From Mycolicibacterium sp. J2 (lineage in GTDB: Bacteria > Actinomycetota > Actinomycetes > Mycobacteriales > Mycobacteriaceae), in the NCBI RefSeq assembly GCF_026240945.1, contig NZ_JAPFPY010000013.1:62001-126000 (forward strand): a stretch of 64,000 bases of DNA, read 5' to 3'. The translations under genes and the position numbers were made by a program. This document shows, in pieces, positions 35,296 to 43,359 of the stretch. Position 1 is the stretch's first letter, and each line of letters begins with the position of its first letter. Under the pieces are notes generated by a model. That model saw only the letters and a list, made by a program, of their open reading frames with translations, made no database searches and was not told where the DNA came from.

Positions 35296-36660
35296 GTGGC
35301 GGCGGCACTGCGTATCGACGCCGACGTGATCGTCATCGGCTTCGGCGAGGGCGCCAACACGCTTGCTACGGCGCTGGGTCGGCAGGGCAAACATGTCGTG
35401 ATGATCGAGCGCTCAGATCGCTTGTACGTCGGGACACGTATCCACCTGGGCTGTGTTCCCACCTCATCGATCCTGTTTCATCCTGAACGGGCGGCCGCTG
35501 CAACTGAAGAAGCACATTCGTCGGCGTTGCAGGCCGCCGCTGCGCTGACCGCGGAAATGCGCGACGAAGCTCTCGCGATACTCGGCGCGATTCCGAGCGT
35601 CGAAGTCCTCACGGGCACCCCGAGTTTCGTCGATCCACATACAGTCAGAGTCCAGTTGCAGTCTTCGATCGTCATGGTCACGGGCCGCGCCATTGTCATC
35701 GGGACTGGATCCGAACCCATCTGGCCCAGTGTTCCCGGCTTGCGTGGTAATCCACGGGCGGTGAGCACCGCGGAGTTGTTTTCCGCTGTGCGAGTGTCTC
35801 GTCGGGTCGTCGTGCTCGGCGGGGGGTATGTCGGACTGGAGTTCGCTGCAATGTGTGCCGCCTTTGGCGGCGAAGTGACGGTTCTCGAGCGACGACCGAT
35901 GATCCTCGAATCTGAGGACGACGATGTCGTCCGCTGTGTTTCGGAGGCGTTGGGTGACGCCGGGGTGGAGTTGATCACCGCAGCGAAGGTGACCCTCGTC
36001 GATGGGTCGGCCGTCACTTATCGGGTCGACGGTGCCACCTCGACGGTGCAGGCTGACACCATCCTGGTCGCCTCGGGGTGGCGGCCGGCGACTACGGAGC
36101 TGAATTTGCGCAATGCTGCCATCGTCACGCGGGCCGACGACACCATCGTCGTCGACGATCACCTGCGGACCAATCAATCTCACGTGTTCGCGGTCGGCGA
36201 CGTCAACGGTGGAGGGCAGTCCACCTGCATTTCACTCGACGATTGTCGGATTGTGTTGGATCAGTTGATCGGTGACGGAACCCGCCACACCGCAGGTCGT
36301 CGGGCCGTCCCATACGTACTGTTCAGCGCTCCGCCGCTGGCACGGGTCGGGATCACCGAACGCGACGCGAGGCGATCCGGATATCAGGTAAAGGTGGCCT
36401 CCCTTCCTGTGTCGGAATTGGGCACCGTCGCGCGTGCTCGGATACCGCGACCGCCCGACGGCCTCATGAAGGTCGTCGTTGATGCCGACACAGATCTGAT
36501 CCTGGGTGCAGCGTTCCTCGGTTACGACTGTCACGAGGTCATCAACATCGTCGCCTTGGCTATACGCCACCGCATCACGGCGACTGAGCTGCGTGGGGGG
36601 ATTTACTCTCATCCGTCAATGGCCGAAGCGCTCAACCAGCTCCTCGGTGCGCTCTCCTAG
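35296..36660 (+). CDS. Disulfide reductase-family flavoprotein lacking one redox Cys
   Basis: From GTG 35296 the protein has 454 residues. FAD binding: VIVIGFGEGANTLATALG. NAD(P) binding: VVVLGGGYVGLEFAAMCAA. Second FAD motif: HVFAVGDVNG. A dimer domain ends with YSHPSMAEALNQLL. The usual GTCxxxGCxPSK motif reads GTRIHLGCVPTSS, so the first redox Cys is Arg and the Lys is Ser; only one Cys remains. It therefore cannot work as a standard mercuric, lipoamide or mycothione reductase. It follows the SGNH-like gene by 55 bases and may be a pathway oxidoreductase. Confidence 0.88.
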   Translation: MAAALRIDADVIVIGFGEGANTLATALGRQGKHVVMIERSDRLYVGTRIHLGCVPTSSILFHPERAAAATEEAHSSALQAAAALTAEMRDEALAILGAIPSVEVLTGTPSFVDPHTVRVQLQSSIVMVTGRAIVIGTGSEPIWPSVPGLRGNPRAVSTAELFSAVRVSRRVVVLGGGYVGLEFAAMCAAFGGEVTVLERRPMILESEDDDVVRCVSEALGDAGVELITAAKVTLVDGSAVTYRVDGATSTVQADTILVASGWRPATTELNLRNAAIVTRADDTIVVDDHLRTNQSHVFAVGDVNGGGQSTCISLDDCRIVLDQLIGDGTRHTAGRRAVPYVLFSAPPLARVGITERDARRSGYQVKVASLPVSELGTVARARIPRPPDGLMKVVVDADTDLILGAAFLGYDCHEVINIVALAIRHRITATELRGGIYSHPSMAEALNQLLGALS

Positions 36661-36713
36661 GTGCATTCTGGCTCGATGGCGACCCGCCATCGACCGCTTG
36701 GAGTACCCGGAGC

Positions 36714-37649
36714 TCAGGAAGCTTGGCTGCGTCGGGGCTCATTGGAACGTCTCACCATTCCCGGAGGTAAGTCGCCGTCCAATGCCAACCGCACGAACCG
36801 GCCCACCGCGGGATTGGTCGCTCGGCCAGGGGCCCAATGCAGTATGAACGGGACCGCCTGCTGGGGTGTGACGGGTCGAATCGTGGCCGCGAGGTCACTT
36901 ACTGCTAGCGAGGCCGTTGTGAGAATCCAGTCCACGTCAGACTGTGCCGGCCACTTCCACGCAGACAAATCGGTGTCGGCGAGTTCAACGATCGTCGGGC
37001 GTACCCCTGCGACCCGAAGCGCCCGCTTCTGCGCTTCGGTCCATGCGGGAAATAATGCCTCACTGTGCATTCCGAGCGTTTCAGCGCCAAGATCCGACAG
37101 TACGACAGCGTCGCGGCCTGTAAGGCGGTGGCCAGTACGTAATCCCACCATCCACGGCTCGCCGCAATACACTGCGCTGACCACCCCCGTCATCGCAGGC
37201 ACCGGGCCGCAGGTTATCGCGACATCGATGGTGTCGTCGGCAATCGCCCGCTCCAAGTCGAAAGGCCACATACGACGGACCTGCAGTTCCACACCAGGGG
37301 CGTCGGCATGCAAGGCCGCGACGAGATGAGGCGCCAGTACGGGTGCAACGGGTGGGGCGATGCCGAGACGTACGATACCCACGTCGCCGTCGGCCCACTG
37401 GTGCATTGCTGCGACGGCCGCGCCGGCCTGATCCAGGATAAGCCTGGCGCGTTCAAGCATCTCGGCACCGGCGTTGGTCAACGACACCCGCCGCGACGTG
37501 CGCGTCAGCAATGTGGCGCCCACTTCTCGCTCCAACCGCCGAACCAGGTCACTGAGCGTGGGCTGGCCGATATGCAATCTCACGGCGGCACGGCCAAAGT
37601 GCAACTCCGTCGCGACGGCAACAAACGCGTCCAGCTGGCGCAGTTCCAT
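36714..37649 (-). CDS. LysR-family transcriptional regulator
   Basis: A 311-residue LysR protein starting MELRQLDAFVAVATELHFGR with AAVRLHIGQPTLSDLVRRLE. The effector domain shares long blocks with the LysR at 22290-23234, for example WPAQSDVDWILTT, so the two are paralogues. It is divergent from a TetR gene, and a perfect nine-base inverted repeat lies 13 bases before its ATG. It is convergent with the flavoprotein gene. Confidence 0.93.
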   Translation of the reverse strand: MELRQLDAFVAVATELHFGRAAVRLHIGQPTLSDLVRRLEREVGATLLTRTSRRVSLTNAGAEMLERARLILDQAGAAVAAMHQWADGDVGIVRLGIAPPVAPVLAPHLVAALHADAPGVELQVRRMWPFDLERAIADDTIDVAITCGPVPAMTGVVSAVYCGEPWMVGLRTGHRLTGRDAVVLSDLGAETLGMHSEALFPAWTEAQKRALRVAGVRPTIVELADTDLSAWKWPAQSDVDWILTTASLAVSDLAATIRPVTPQQAVPFILHWAPGRATNPAVGRFVRLALDGDLPPGMVRRSNEPRRSQAS

Positions 37650-37661
37650 CCCAGCAACTTA

Positions 37662-37685
37662 CTTGCTTGCATTCAGGCAAGCAAG
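37662..37685. promoter_or_regulatory. Inverted repeat between LysR and TetR genes
   Basis: CTTGCTTGC at 37662-37670 and its exact complement at 37677-37685 flank a six-base spacer. The site covers the LysR gene's leader and likely promoter. It could be an autorepression site for LysR or the operator of the TetR-family neighbour. Confidence 0.7.
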
Positions 37686-37835
37686 ATTGGTCTCGAGACG
37701 GGCGAGGGACTATCGTCAGACCATGGTGCCGTCCTCTCACTGCGAAAGCGGACGTCGGTGGTCTGTTGCGCAGGCCGCAGTCGGGCCGGTACGCCGTCGC
37801 TTGGTGCCGGTAACAGCGGTCGCGGCTTCGCAGCG

Positions 37836-38450
37836 ATGACCGAGGCCAAGCAGCGACGCACACAACGCGAGCGCGTCGATGAATCGTCCCGACGTCTGGC
37901 CGCCGCGGCCATCGAACTCATCGTCGAGAAGGGATATGCCAACACCACGGCGAAGGACATCGGCCTGCGGGCCGGATACAGCCGAGCGATGGTGGCCGAA
38001 CGCTTCGGGAGCAAGGAAGCGCTTATGGACGCGGTCCTGAACGAGTACGAGACTCGCATCGACATCGGCGTCGCCGCAGATGCAAGCGGTTTCGACAGAG
38101 CCATCGCACCAGTCGAGGCGGTCTGCCAGTTCGTCGCCGAAGACCCCACATTCCTACGGGCCATGTTCATCATCAACTTCGAAGCGGTGCATGACACCGG
38201 TACTCTTCGCGACCGAATTCGACAGTGGCTTATGGGGTTACGTGAAACGATCGCTGACGGTATCCGCGCCGGCATGGTCGATGGTTCCATCACCGTCGAG
38301 GTCGATGCCGACGACTTCAGCAGAGAGATCCTCACTACCGGTATTGGCTACTGCTATTGGTGGGTGGTGCTGCCGGATCAGATCGACTTTCCGTCAACTC
38401 TATTCCGGTGGCGTGAGCGCATAACTGAATCCCTTGTGCCACAGCGGTAA
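37836..38450 (+). CDS. TetR-family transcriptional regulator
   Basis: A 204-residue TetR protein: RRLAAAAIELIVEKGYANTT, AKDIGLRAGYSRAMVAERFG as helix-turn-helix, and a C-terminal ligand-binding region. The long upstream open frame does not match the family; ATG 37836 gives the usual N-terminus. It is divergent from the LysR gene. Confidence 0.88.
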   Translation: MTEAKQRRTQRERVDESSRRLAAAAIELIVEKGYANTTAKDIGLRAGYSRAMVAERFGSKEALMDAVLNEYETRIDIGVAADASGFDRAIAPVEAVCQFVAEDPTFLRAMFIINFEAVHDTGTLRDRIRQWLMGLRETIADGIRAGMVDGSITVEVDADDFSREILTTGIGYCYWWVVLPDQIDFPSTLFRWRERITESLVPQR

Positions 38451-38632
38451 TACTGTCTGAAGCGCAGATGTTTGTGGAGACTGAACTGGCCCCGCCAGGC
38501 TCGCGGTTGCACACTTGTGACGAATTGGCCAGGGGCGCGAACGTCGTCAGCCGGGAGAATTTTCGCTGTGGGCAACGAGTGAGAAGGTCGCCGTTGTTGC
38601 AGGTCATGACATCGCTCGTGAAGCCCGTACAT

Positions 38633-39580
38633 CTAGACAGTTGGATAGCGCACGCCGGTAAGCTTCTCGGACAGCTCCCACAATCGGCGGCGATCCTCGA
38701 CGTTGGTGGCCCGAGCAGGCATCTTCGCTTCGGCCACTCCGCCGCCGCGCAACTCTTGAAAACCACGCGGTCCGTAGAAATGACCGCCACGAGCTTTCGG
38801 GTCGGCGGCCGCGTACAGCACCGGGATGATGGCGTCGTCGACGTCCTGCCACATGAACGGCATGTAGCGGTGGCTGAACCGGTGAAAGCGCGCCATCGCC
38901 GTGGGTTTCTCCGTGCCGTGGGTCGGTCCGCTGATCTGCAGGTTGGTCTTACACAGGCCGGGGTGGGCGGCGCTCGACATCAGGCCCCACCCCAGACGTT
39001 CGCTGAGCCGATCGAACTCGAGGGCGAACATCAATGTCGCGAGCTTGGACTGGCCGTAAGCCGAGGTGCCTGAGTAGCGCCGCTCGCAATTGGGATCGTC
39101 GAAGTTTATCTGTCCCATGCGGGCCGCGAGGCTACTGAGTGACACCACGCGCGGCTGGTCAGCAGCGCGCAGCAGTGGCAGCAGGTGGGCGGTCAGGGCG
39201 AAATGCCCTAGGTGGTTGCTACCGAACTGCAGCTCGAATCCGTCTGTGGTGGTGGAACGTTGGGGTGGCTGCATGACGCCGGCGTTGTTGACCAGGATGT
39301 CGATAGGCCGGCCCTCGGCGTTCAACTCCGCACCGAGTGCGGCCACGCTGGACAGCGAGGACAGGTCGAGCTTCTTGATGGTCAGCTTGGCGTCCGGGAC
39401 CTCAAGGCGGATCTCGGCGATTGCCGCCTCGCCCTTGGCGCGGTTGCGGATCGCCATCAGTACGTCGGCCCCTGCGGCCGCGAGGCGCTTGGTGGTGGCC
39501 AGTCCCAGTCCGCTGTTGGAGCCGGTGACGACGGCCAGTTTGCCGGACAGGTCGGGGAGGGTCAGTCGGAGATCAGCCAT
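38633..39580 (-). CDS. SDR-family oxidoreductase (retinol dehydrogenase-like)
   Basis: From ATG 39580 this 315-residue protein has [29 protein letters not shown], the serine in [12 protein letters not shown] and the Tyr/Lys pair in [14 protein letters not shown]. Large SDRs of this type reduce or oxidise lipophilic alcohols with NADP(H). It is divergent from a TetR gene with two operator-like repeats between them, so TetR probably represses it. Confidence 0.92.
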   Translation of the reverse strand: MADLRLTLPDLSGKLAVVTGSNSGLGLATTKRLAAAGADVLMAIRNRAKGEAAIAEIRLEVPDAKLTIKKLDLSSLSSVAALGAELNAEGRPIDILVNNAGVMQPPQRSTTTDGFELQFGSNHLGHFALTAHLLPLLRAADQPRVVSLSSLAARMGQINFDDPNCERRYSGTSAYGQSKLATLMFALEFDRLSERLGWGLMSSAAHPGLCKTNLQISGPTHGTEKPTAMARFHRFSHRYMPFMWQDVDDAIIPVLYAAADPKARGGHFYGPRGFQELRGGGVAEAKMPARATNVEDRRRLWELSEKLTGVRYPTV

Positions 39581-39592
39581 GGCGACCAAGCT

Positions 39593-39633
39593 AACAGAAC
39601 GATGGTCTGTTAACAACAGAACTCTGGTCTGCT
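39593..39633. promoter_or_regulatory. Two TetR operator-like sites
   Basis: Two copies of a dyad, AACAGAACnnTGGTCTGTT at 39593-39611 and AACAGAACTCTGGTCTGCT at 39615-39633, are 22 bases apart (two helical turns). Each has AACAGA and its complement around a seven-base centre. They fill the gap between the divergent SDR and TetR starts. Confidence 0.8.
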
Positions 39634-39644
39634 AAATTTGAGGG

Positions 39645-40319
39645 GTGAGTTCGCCCTTTCAGCGCGCGCGCAGGCCTGAGCAGATGGCCGCGCGGCGCTC
39701 GGCGATCCTGACTGCGGCGCGAATCGCGTTATCCGAGAAGGGGGTCGACGGGGTCACACTCCGAGACATCAGCGAGCGGGTGGGCTTGGCGAAGTCCAAT
39801 GTGCTGCGCTACTTCGACACCCGGGAAGCGATTCTCCTTGAGGTGCTCGACGGGGAGCTTCGGGATTGGGTGAGTGAACTAGCGCAGCGACTGGGGCCGC
39901 CTCATCGACGAAAAGCTGGTTACGCCAGCGAGAAGCACTTCGCGCGCATCGTCGCAGAGACCCTTGTCGAGCGACAGCTTTTGTGTGAGCTGCTCGGCGC
40001 GATGTCCGCCGTGCTGGAGCGCAATATCTCCGCGGACTACGCCCGTGACTTCAAGGTGCGCGCGATGCAAAGCATCAGGGCGATCACCGAACTGACCAGC
40101 GAGCAACTGCCGTGGCTACAACCGGATTTTGCCGCGTTCTTCGGAGAGGCCACCCTGAGCCTGGTGGCCGGTATGTATCCGTTTTCCACTCCCACCGAGC
40201 CGGTTCGTAGTGTGATCGACGATCTGGGATTTCCGGATCCGAAGATCCGATTCAGTGAAGGATTGCGCACCGGACTGACCACCTGGCTGATAGGTGCCGC
40301 CGCGCAAGGCTCGGCATGA
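39645..40319 (+). CDS. TetR-family transcriptional regulator
   Basis: A 224-residue TetR protein from GTG 39645: RRSAILTAARIALSEKGVDG, VTLRDISERVGLAKSNVLRY as helix-turn-helix, and a ligand domain. It is divergent from the SDR gene; GTG lies only 12 bases from the nearest operator-like site, which suggests autoregulation. Confidence 0.92.
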   Translation: MSSPFQRARRPEQMAARRSAILTAARIALSEKGVDGVTLRDISERVGLAKSNVLRYFDTREAILLEVLDGELRDWVSELAQRLGPPHRRKAGYASEKHFARIVAETLVERQLLCELLGAMSAVLERNISADYARDFKVRAMQSIRAITELTSEQLPWLQPDFAAFFGEATLSLVAGMYPFSTPTEPVRSVIDDLGFPDPKIRFSEGLRTGLTTWLIGAAAQGSA

Positions 40320-40383
40320 TCAGGGCGTCGGTCGAGCGCAATCTCCCCTGAGGCAGTCCATCGCCACACCACACGCAGCCGCG

Positions 40384-41370
40384 TTACACGCCGGAAGAGG
40401 TCAACTCCTCGGCCAACAACCGGGCACGCGCAGCCACGTACTCCTCGCTCAACCGGGCTACCAGCTCGGCCGTCGAGGCCACCTCGCGGATGGGGCCGAT
40501 GCCCTGGCCGGCACCCCAGATGTCCTTCCACGCTTTGGCGTCTGTATTGCCGCCCGAGCCGAAATCCATTGTCGACGGATCGGATTCGGGAAGATTATCC
40601 GGATCCAGCCCTGCCGCCTCGATCGAGCCCCGCAGATAATTGCCGTGCACACCGGTGAAGAGGTTCGAGTACACGATGTCGCTGGCGCCGCTGGTGGTGA
40701 CCATTTGCTTGTAGGCGTCCGCGGTGCGGGCTTCGGTCGTGGCCAGGAACGCCGAACCGATGTAGGCGAGATCGGCGCCGGCGGCTTGGGCGGCCAGGAT
40801 GGATCGACCGTGCCCGATGGCGCCCGACAGCAATAGCGGCCCGTCGAACCACGCGCGGATTTCCTGGACGAGCGCGAACGGCGAGATGGTGCCGGCGTGC
40901 CCGCCCGCTCCCGCGGCCACGGCGATCAGGCCATCAGCGCCCTTGTCGATGGCTTTGCGTGCGAACCTGTCGTTGATGACGTCGTGCAGCACGATGCCGC
41001 CGTAGGAGTGGATGGCGTCGTTGACGTCGGCACGGGCGCCCAGCGACGTGATCACGATGGGGACCTTGAAGTCGATGCACGCCTGGACGTCTTCCTCCAG
41101 TCGCTCATTGGACTTGTGCACGATCTGATTGACCGCGAACGGCGCCGTCACCGTTTCGGGATGCTCACGGCGCCGGCTATCCAACGCTGTGGTGATCTGT
41201 TCCAGCCACTCGCGCACCATCGACGCCGGACGGGCGTTGAGCGCTGGGAAGGATCCCACGACGCCGGCGCTGCACTGCGCGATCACCAGCTCCGGTCCGG
41301 AGCAGAGGAACAGCGGGGCCGCGACGACGGGCAGGGCGAGATTATTGCGCAAGATGTCGGGAAGGGCCAT
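40384..41370 (-). CDS. Nitronate monooxygenase-family flavoprotein
   Basis: From ATG 41370 this 328-residue FMN TIM-barrel protein has LPVVAAPLFLCSGPELVIAQ, then GADGLIAVAAGAGGHAGTIS with the catalytic His and LAYIGSAFLATTEARTADAY. The family oxidises alkyl nitronates such as propionate 3-nitronate. It lies seven bases after a PadR gene on the same strand, which probably controls it. Confidence 0.92.
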   Translation of the reverse strand: MALPDILRNNLALPVVAAPLFLCSGPELVIAQCSAGVVGSFPALNARPASMVREWLEQITTALDSRRREHPETVTAPFAVNQIVHKSNERLEEDVQACIDFKVPIVITSLGARADVNDAIHSYGGIVLHDVINDRFARKAIDKGADGLIAVAAGAGGHAGTISPFALVQEIRAWFDGPLLLSGAIGHGRSILAAQAAGADLAYIGSAFLATTEARTADAYKQMVTTSGASDIVYSNLFTGVHGNYLRGSIEAAGLDPDNLPESDPSTMDFGSGGNTDAKAWKDIWGAGQGIGPIREVASTAELVARLSEEYVAARARLLAEELTSSGV

Positions 41371-41377
41371 GGGGCAG

Positions 41378-41986
41378 TCACTTTCGCTCGAGTCGGTCGG
41401 TGCGGTGGGATGGCAGTTCAGTGCGTTCTGGATGCGGGGGAGCGAGTTCGTCTGCGGTCTCGGCGATTTCGCGCCAGAAGGCAATGGATGCCTTTTCGAT
41501 CATTTGGCCCGCCCGCAAAGTCGCCAAGGGGTAGCCGATGCCAGGACGATCCTGATAACGGTGCTGCAGATCGGTGAAGTGGGCCAAGCGGGCCTTGCGT
41601 TCCACGATCTGGTTCTCGGCCAGGTCCCGGATGGTCGCCGGATCGGCAAGCTCACCGAAATGGAGTTTGAGCAGCGCCTCGTCATGGAGCTCGGAGGGCT
41701 GAGCGGTCCCGGGATCGCACAGCCAATTCCTCAAGTAATCAAGGCCTTCGGGCGTGATGGTGAAGAACTGGCGACGTCGGCCGCCTTCCTCGGTCTCGGA
41801 CTGCAACAGCCCGCAGTCCTCCAATCGGCGCGGTTCGCGGTACAGCGTGGCGTGCTGCAGTGGCCACAGGTAGGCGATGGATTCGGCGACGTACTGCTTG
41901 AGCTGATACGAGGTGGTGGGTCCGCGCACCGCGATGACACCCAGGACCACATAGGAGAGGTGGCTGAGCCGGGAGCCCTCGGACAT
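41378..41986 (-). CDS. PadR-family transcriptional regulator
   Basis: From ATG 41986 this 202-residue protein has the PadR winged helix (LSYVVLGVIAVRGPTTSYQL, ATLYREPRRLEDCGLLQSET) and a C-terminal helical domain. A perfect palindrome sits eight bases before its ATG. It forms an operon with the nitronate monooxygenase. Confidence 0.92.
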   Translation of the reverse strand: MSEGSRLSHLSYVVLGVIAVRGPTTSYQLKQYVAESIAYLWPLQHATLYREPRRLEDCGLLQSETEEGGRRRQFFTITPEGLDYLRNWLCDPGTAQPSELHDEALLKLHFGELADPATIRDLAENQIVERKARLAHFTDLQHRYQDRPGIGYPLATLRAGQMIEKASIAFWREIAETADELAPPHPERTELPSHRTDRLERK

Positions 41987-41993
41987 ACACCTG

Positions 41994-42012
41994 ACCGTAT
42001 CATTGATACGGT
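41994..42012. promoter_or_regulatory. Perfect palindrome, PadR operator candidate
   Basis: ACCGTATCA at 41994-42002 and its exact complement at 42004-42012 surround one base. The site lies between the PadR ATG (41986) and the divergent LuxR GTG (42052) and could serve both promoters. Confidence 0.8.
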
Positions 42013-42051
42013 GTCCCTGACACTGTCCGAGACGTCGTCTATTCTTGTGCG

Positions 42052-43152
42052 GTGCCTCACACTGAGGGCCTGAAGCGGGATCAGTCACATGGGTGCCATG
42101 CTGACCGGTTGAGCGCTGTGTGTGATGGGCTGCGGAGTCTGATCGAGGCCGGTCAGACGCGGGTGTCATCGCGGGAGGCGCGAGCGGTGCTCGCCGAATC
42201 CTGGTCCACGCTGGCAGATGCCCTCGACGGCGACGCCGAAGCGGGCGCCGTGCTGGCCGCGCTGCGCACGCTCGCCGACCGGGAAGCGGATCTCGCACGG
42301 GCGCGGGACAGGACGCGCGGACTCGGCGACGCGCTCGCGCGACTGGATGCCGCCCCATGCACGGTCGAGGACCTGATGGAGTTGGCGCCGCAATTGGTCA
42401 CCCGGCTCGGATTCGACCGGGCCATCTTCTCCCGCATCGTCGACGGGGTGTGGGTTTCGCAGTCGGTCTACGTTCCCGACGATCCCGACTGGGCCGCGGA
42501 GATCAACAGGGTGGGACAGGAGCAGCCGCAACCGCTGGTGCGCGGACTGTTCGAGACCGAGATCGTGCGGCGTCGGGAGGCCCGAGTGGTGACCGACGTG
42601 CAGCACGACGCCCGAGTTCATCGACCCATTGCCGACGCTTCGCGCAGCAATTCCTATGTCGCTGCGCCCGTGATGGCCGGTGACCACGTTGTCGCGCTGA
42701 TACACGCTGACCGCTACCGACAGCACCGCGATACCGACGACGCCGACTGCGAGGTGCTGACCGCCTACGCCAACGGCTTGTCGCTCGCTTTCAGTCGAGC
42801 GCGTGCCGCCGAACGCCTACAGGCTGTGGGCCTGGCATTGCAGTCGGCGTCGCGTGACTGCGCCGACGCCGCGGCCGGCATCCACGAATACACACTGGCA
42901 GCGAGCACCGGCGACCACGGCACGACGATGCCGGTGCGCCATGCGCAGCGCTCGGTGCGCGCCCTGCTCACCTCCCGGGAAGCCGAGATCCTCGAGCACA
43001 TGGCCAATGGCCGCACCAATGCTGCCATCGCGGCCAAGCTGTTCATCGCCGAAGGCACCGTCAAGCAACACGTCAAGCACATCCTGCGCAAACTCGGTGC
43101 CGAGAATCGTGTCGAGGCCGTCTCGATGCTCTACCGCGATGACGGTGCCTGA
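42052..43152 (+). CDS. GAF-domain LuxR-family transcriptional regulator
   Basis: A 366-residue regulator. A helical N-terminus is followed by a GAF domain at about 100-250 (FDRAIFSRIVDGVWVSQSVY, SYVAAPVMAGDHVVALIHAD) and a C-terminal LuxR helix-turn-helix (LTSREAEILEHMANGRTNAA, FIAEGTVKQHVKHILRKLGA). It ends one base before the ferredoxin gene on the opposite strand, the end of the P450 operon, which it may control in response to a small ligand bound by GAF. Confidence 0.92.
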   Translation: MPHTEGLKRDQSHGCHADRLSAVCDGLRSLIEAGQTRVSSREARAVLAESWSTLADALDGDAEAGAVLAALRTLADREADLARARDRTRGLGDALARLDAAPCTVEDLMELAPQLVTRLGFDRAIFSRIVDGVWVSQSVYVPDDPDWAAEINRVGQEQPQPLVRGLFETEIVRRREARVVTDVQHDARVHRPIADASRSNSYVAAPVMAGDHVVALIHADRYRQHRDTDDADCEVLTAYANGLSLAFSRARAAERLQAVGLALQSASRDCADAAAGIHEYTLAASTGDHGTTMPVRHAQRSVRALLTSREAEILEHMANGRTNAAIAAKLFIAEGTVKQHVKHILRKLGAENRVEAVSMLYRDDGA

Positions 43153-43359
43153 TCACTCACTCCGCTCGATCGACAATGACTGGGTGGGGCAACTTCGCAC
43201 CGCTTCCTCCACCTGCTCGAGCTGTGAGTCGTCGATGCACGCGTCGAGCACACGCGCGTGCCCGTCATCGCCCACCTCCAGGGTCTCCGGCATGAGCGCT
43301 TCACACAATCCGATCCCGGAACAACGCGTGGTGTCGACGGACACTCGCCATCCGCTCAT
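43153..43359 (-). CDS. [3Fe-4S]-type ferredoxin
   Basis: A 68-residue ferredoxin with cysteines in DTTRCSGIGLCEALMPE and RSCPTQSL, the C-x5-C...CP pattern of single-cluster ferredoxins that feed mycobacterial P450s. Its ATG overlaps the P450 stop by four bases, so it is the likely electron donor for that enzyme. Confidence 0.93.
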   Translation of the reverse strand: MSGWRVSVDTTRCSGIGLCEALMPETLEVGDDGHARVLDACIDDSQLEQVEEAVRSCPTQSLSIERSE

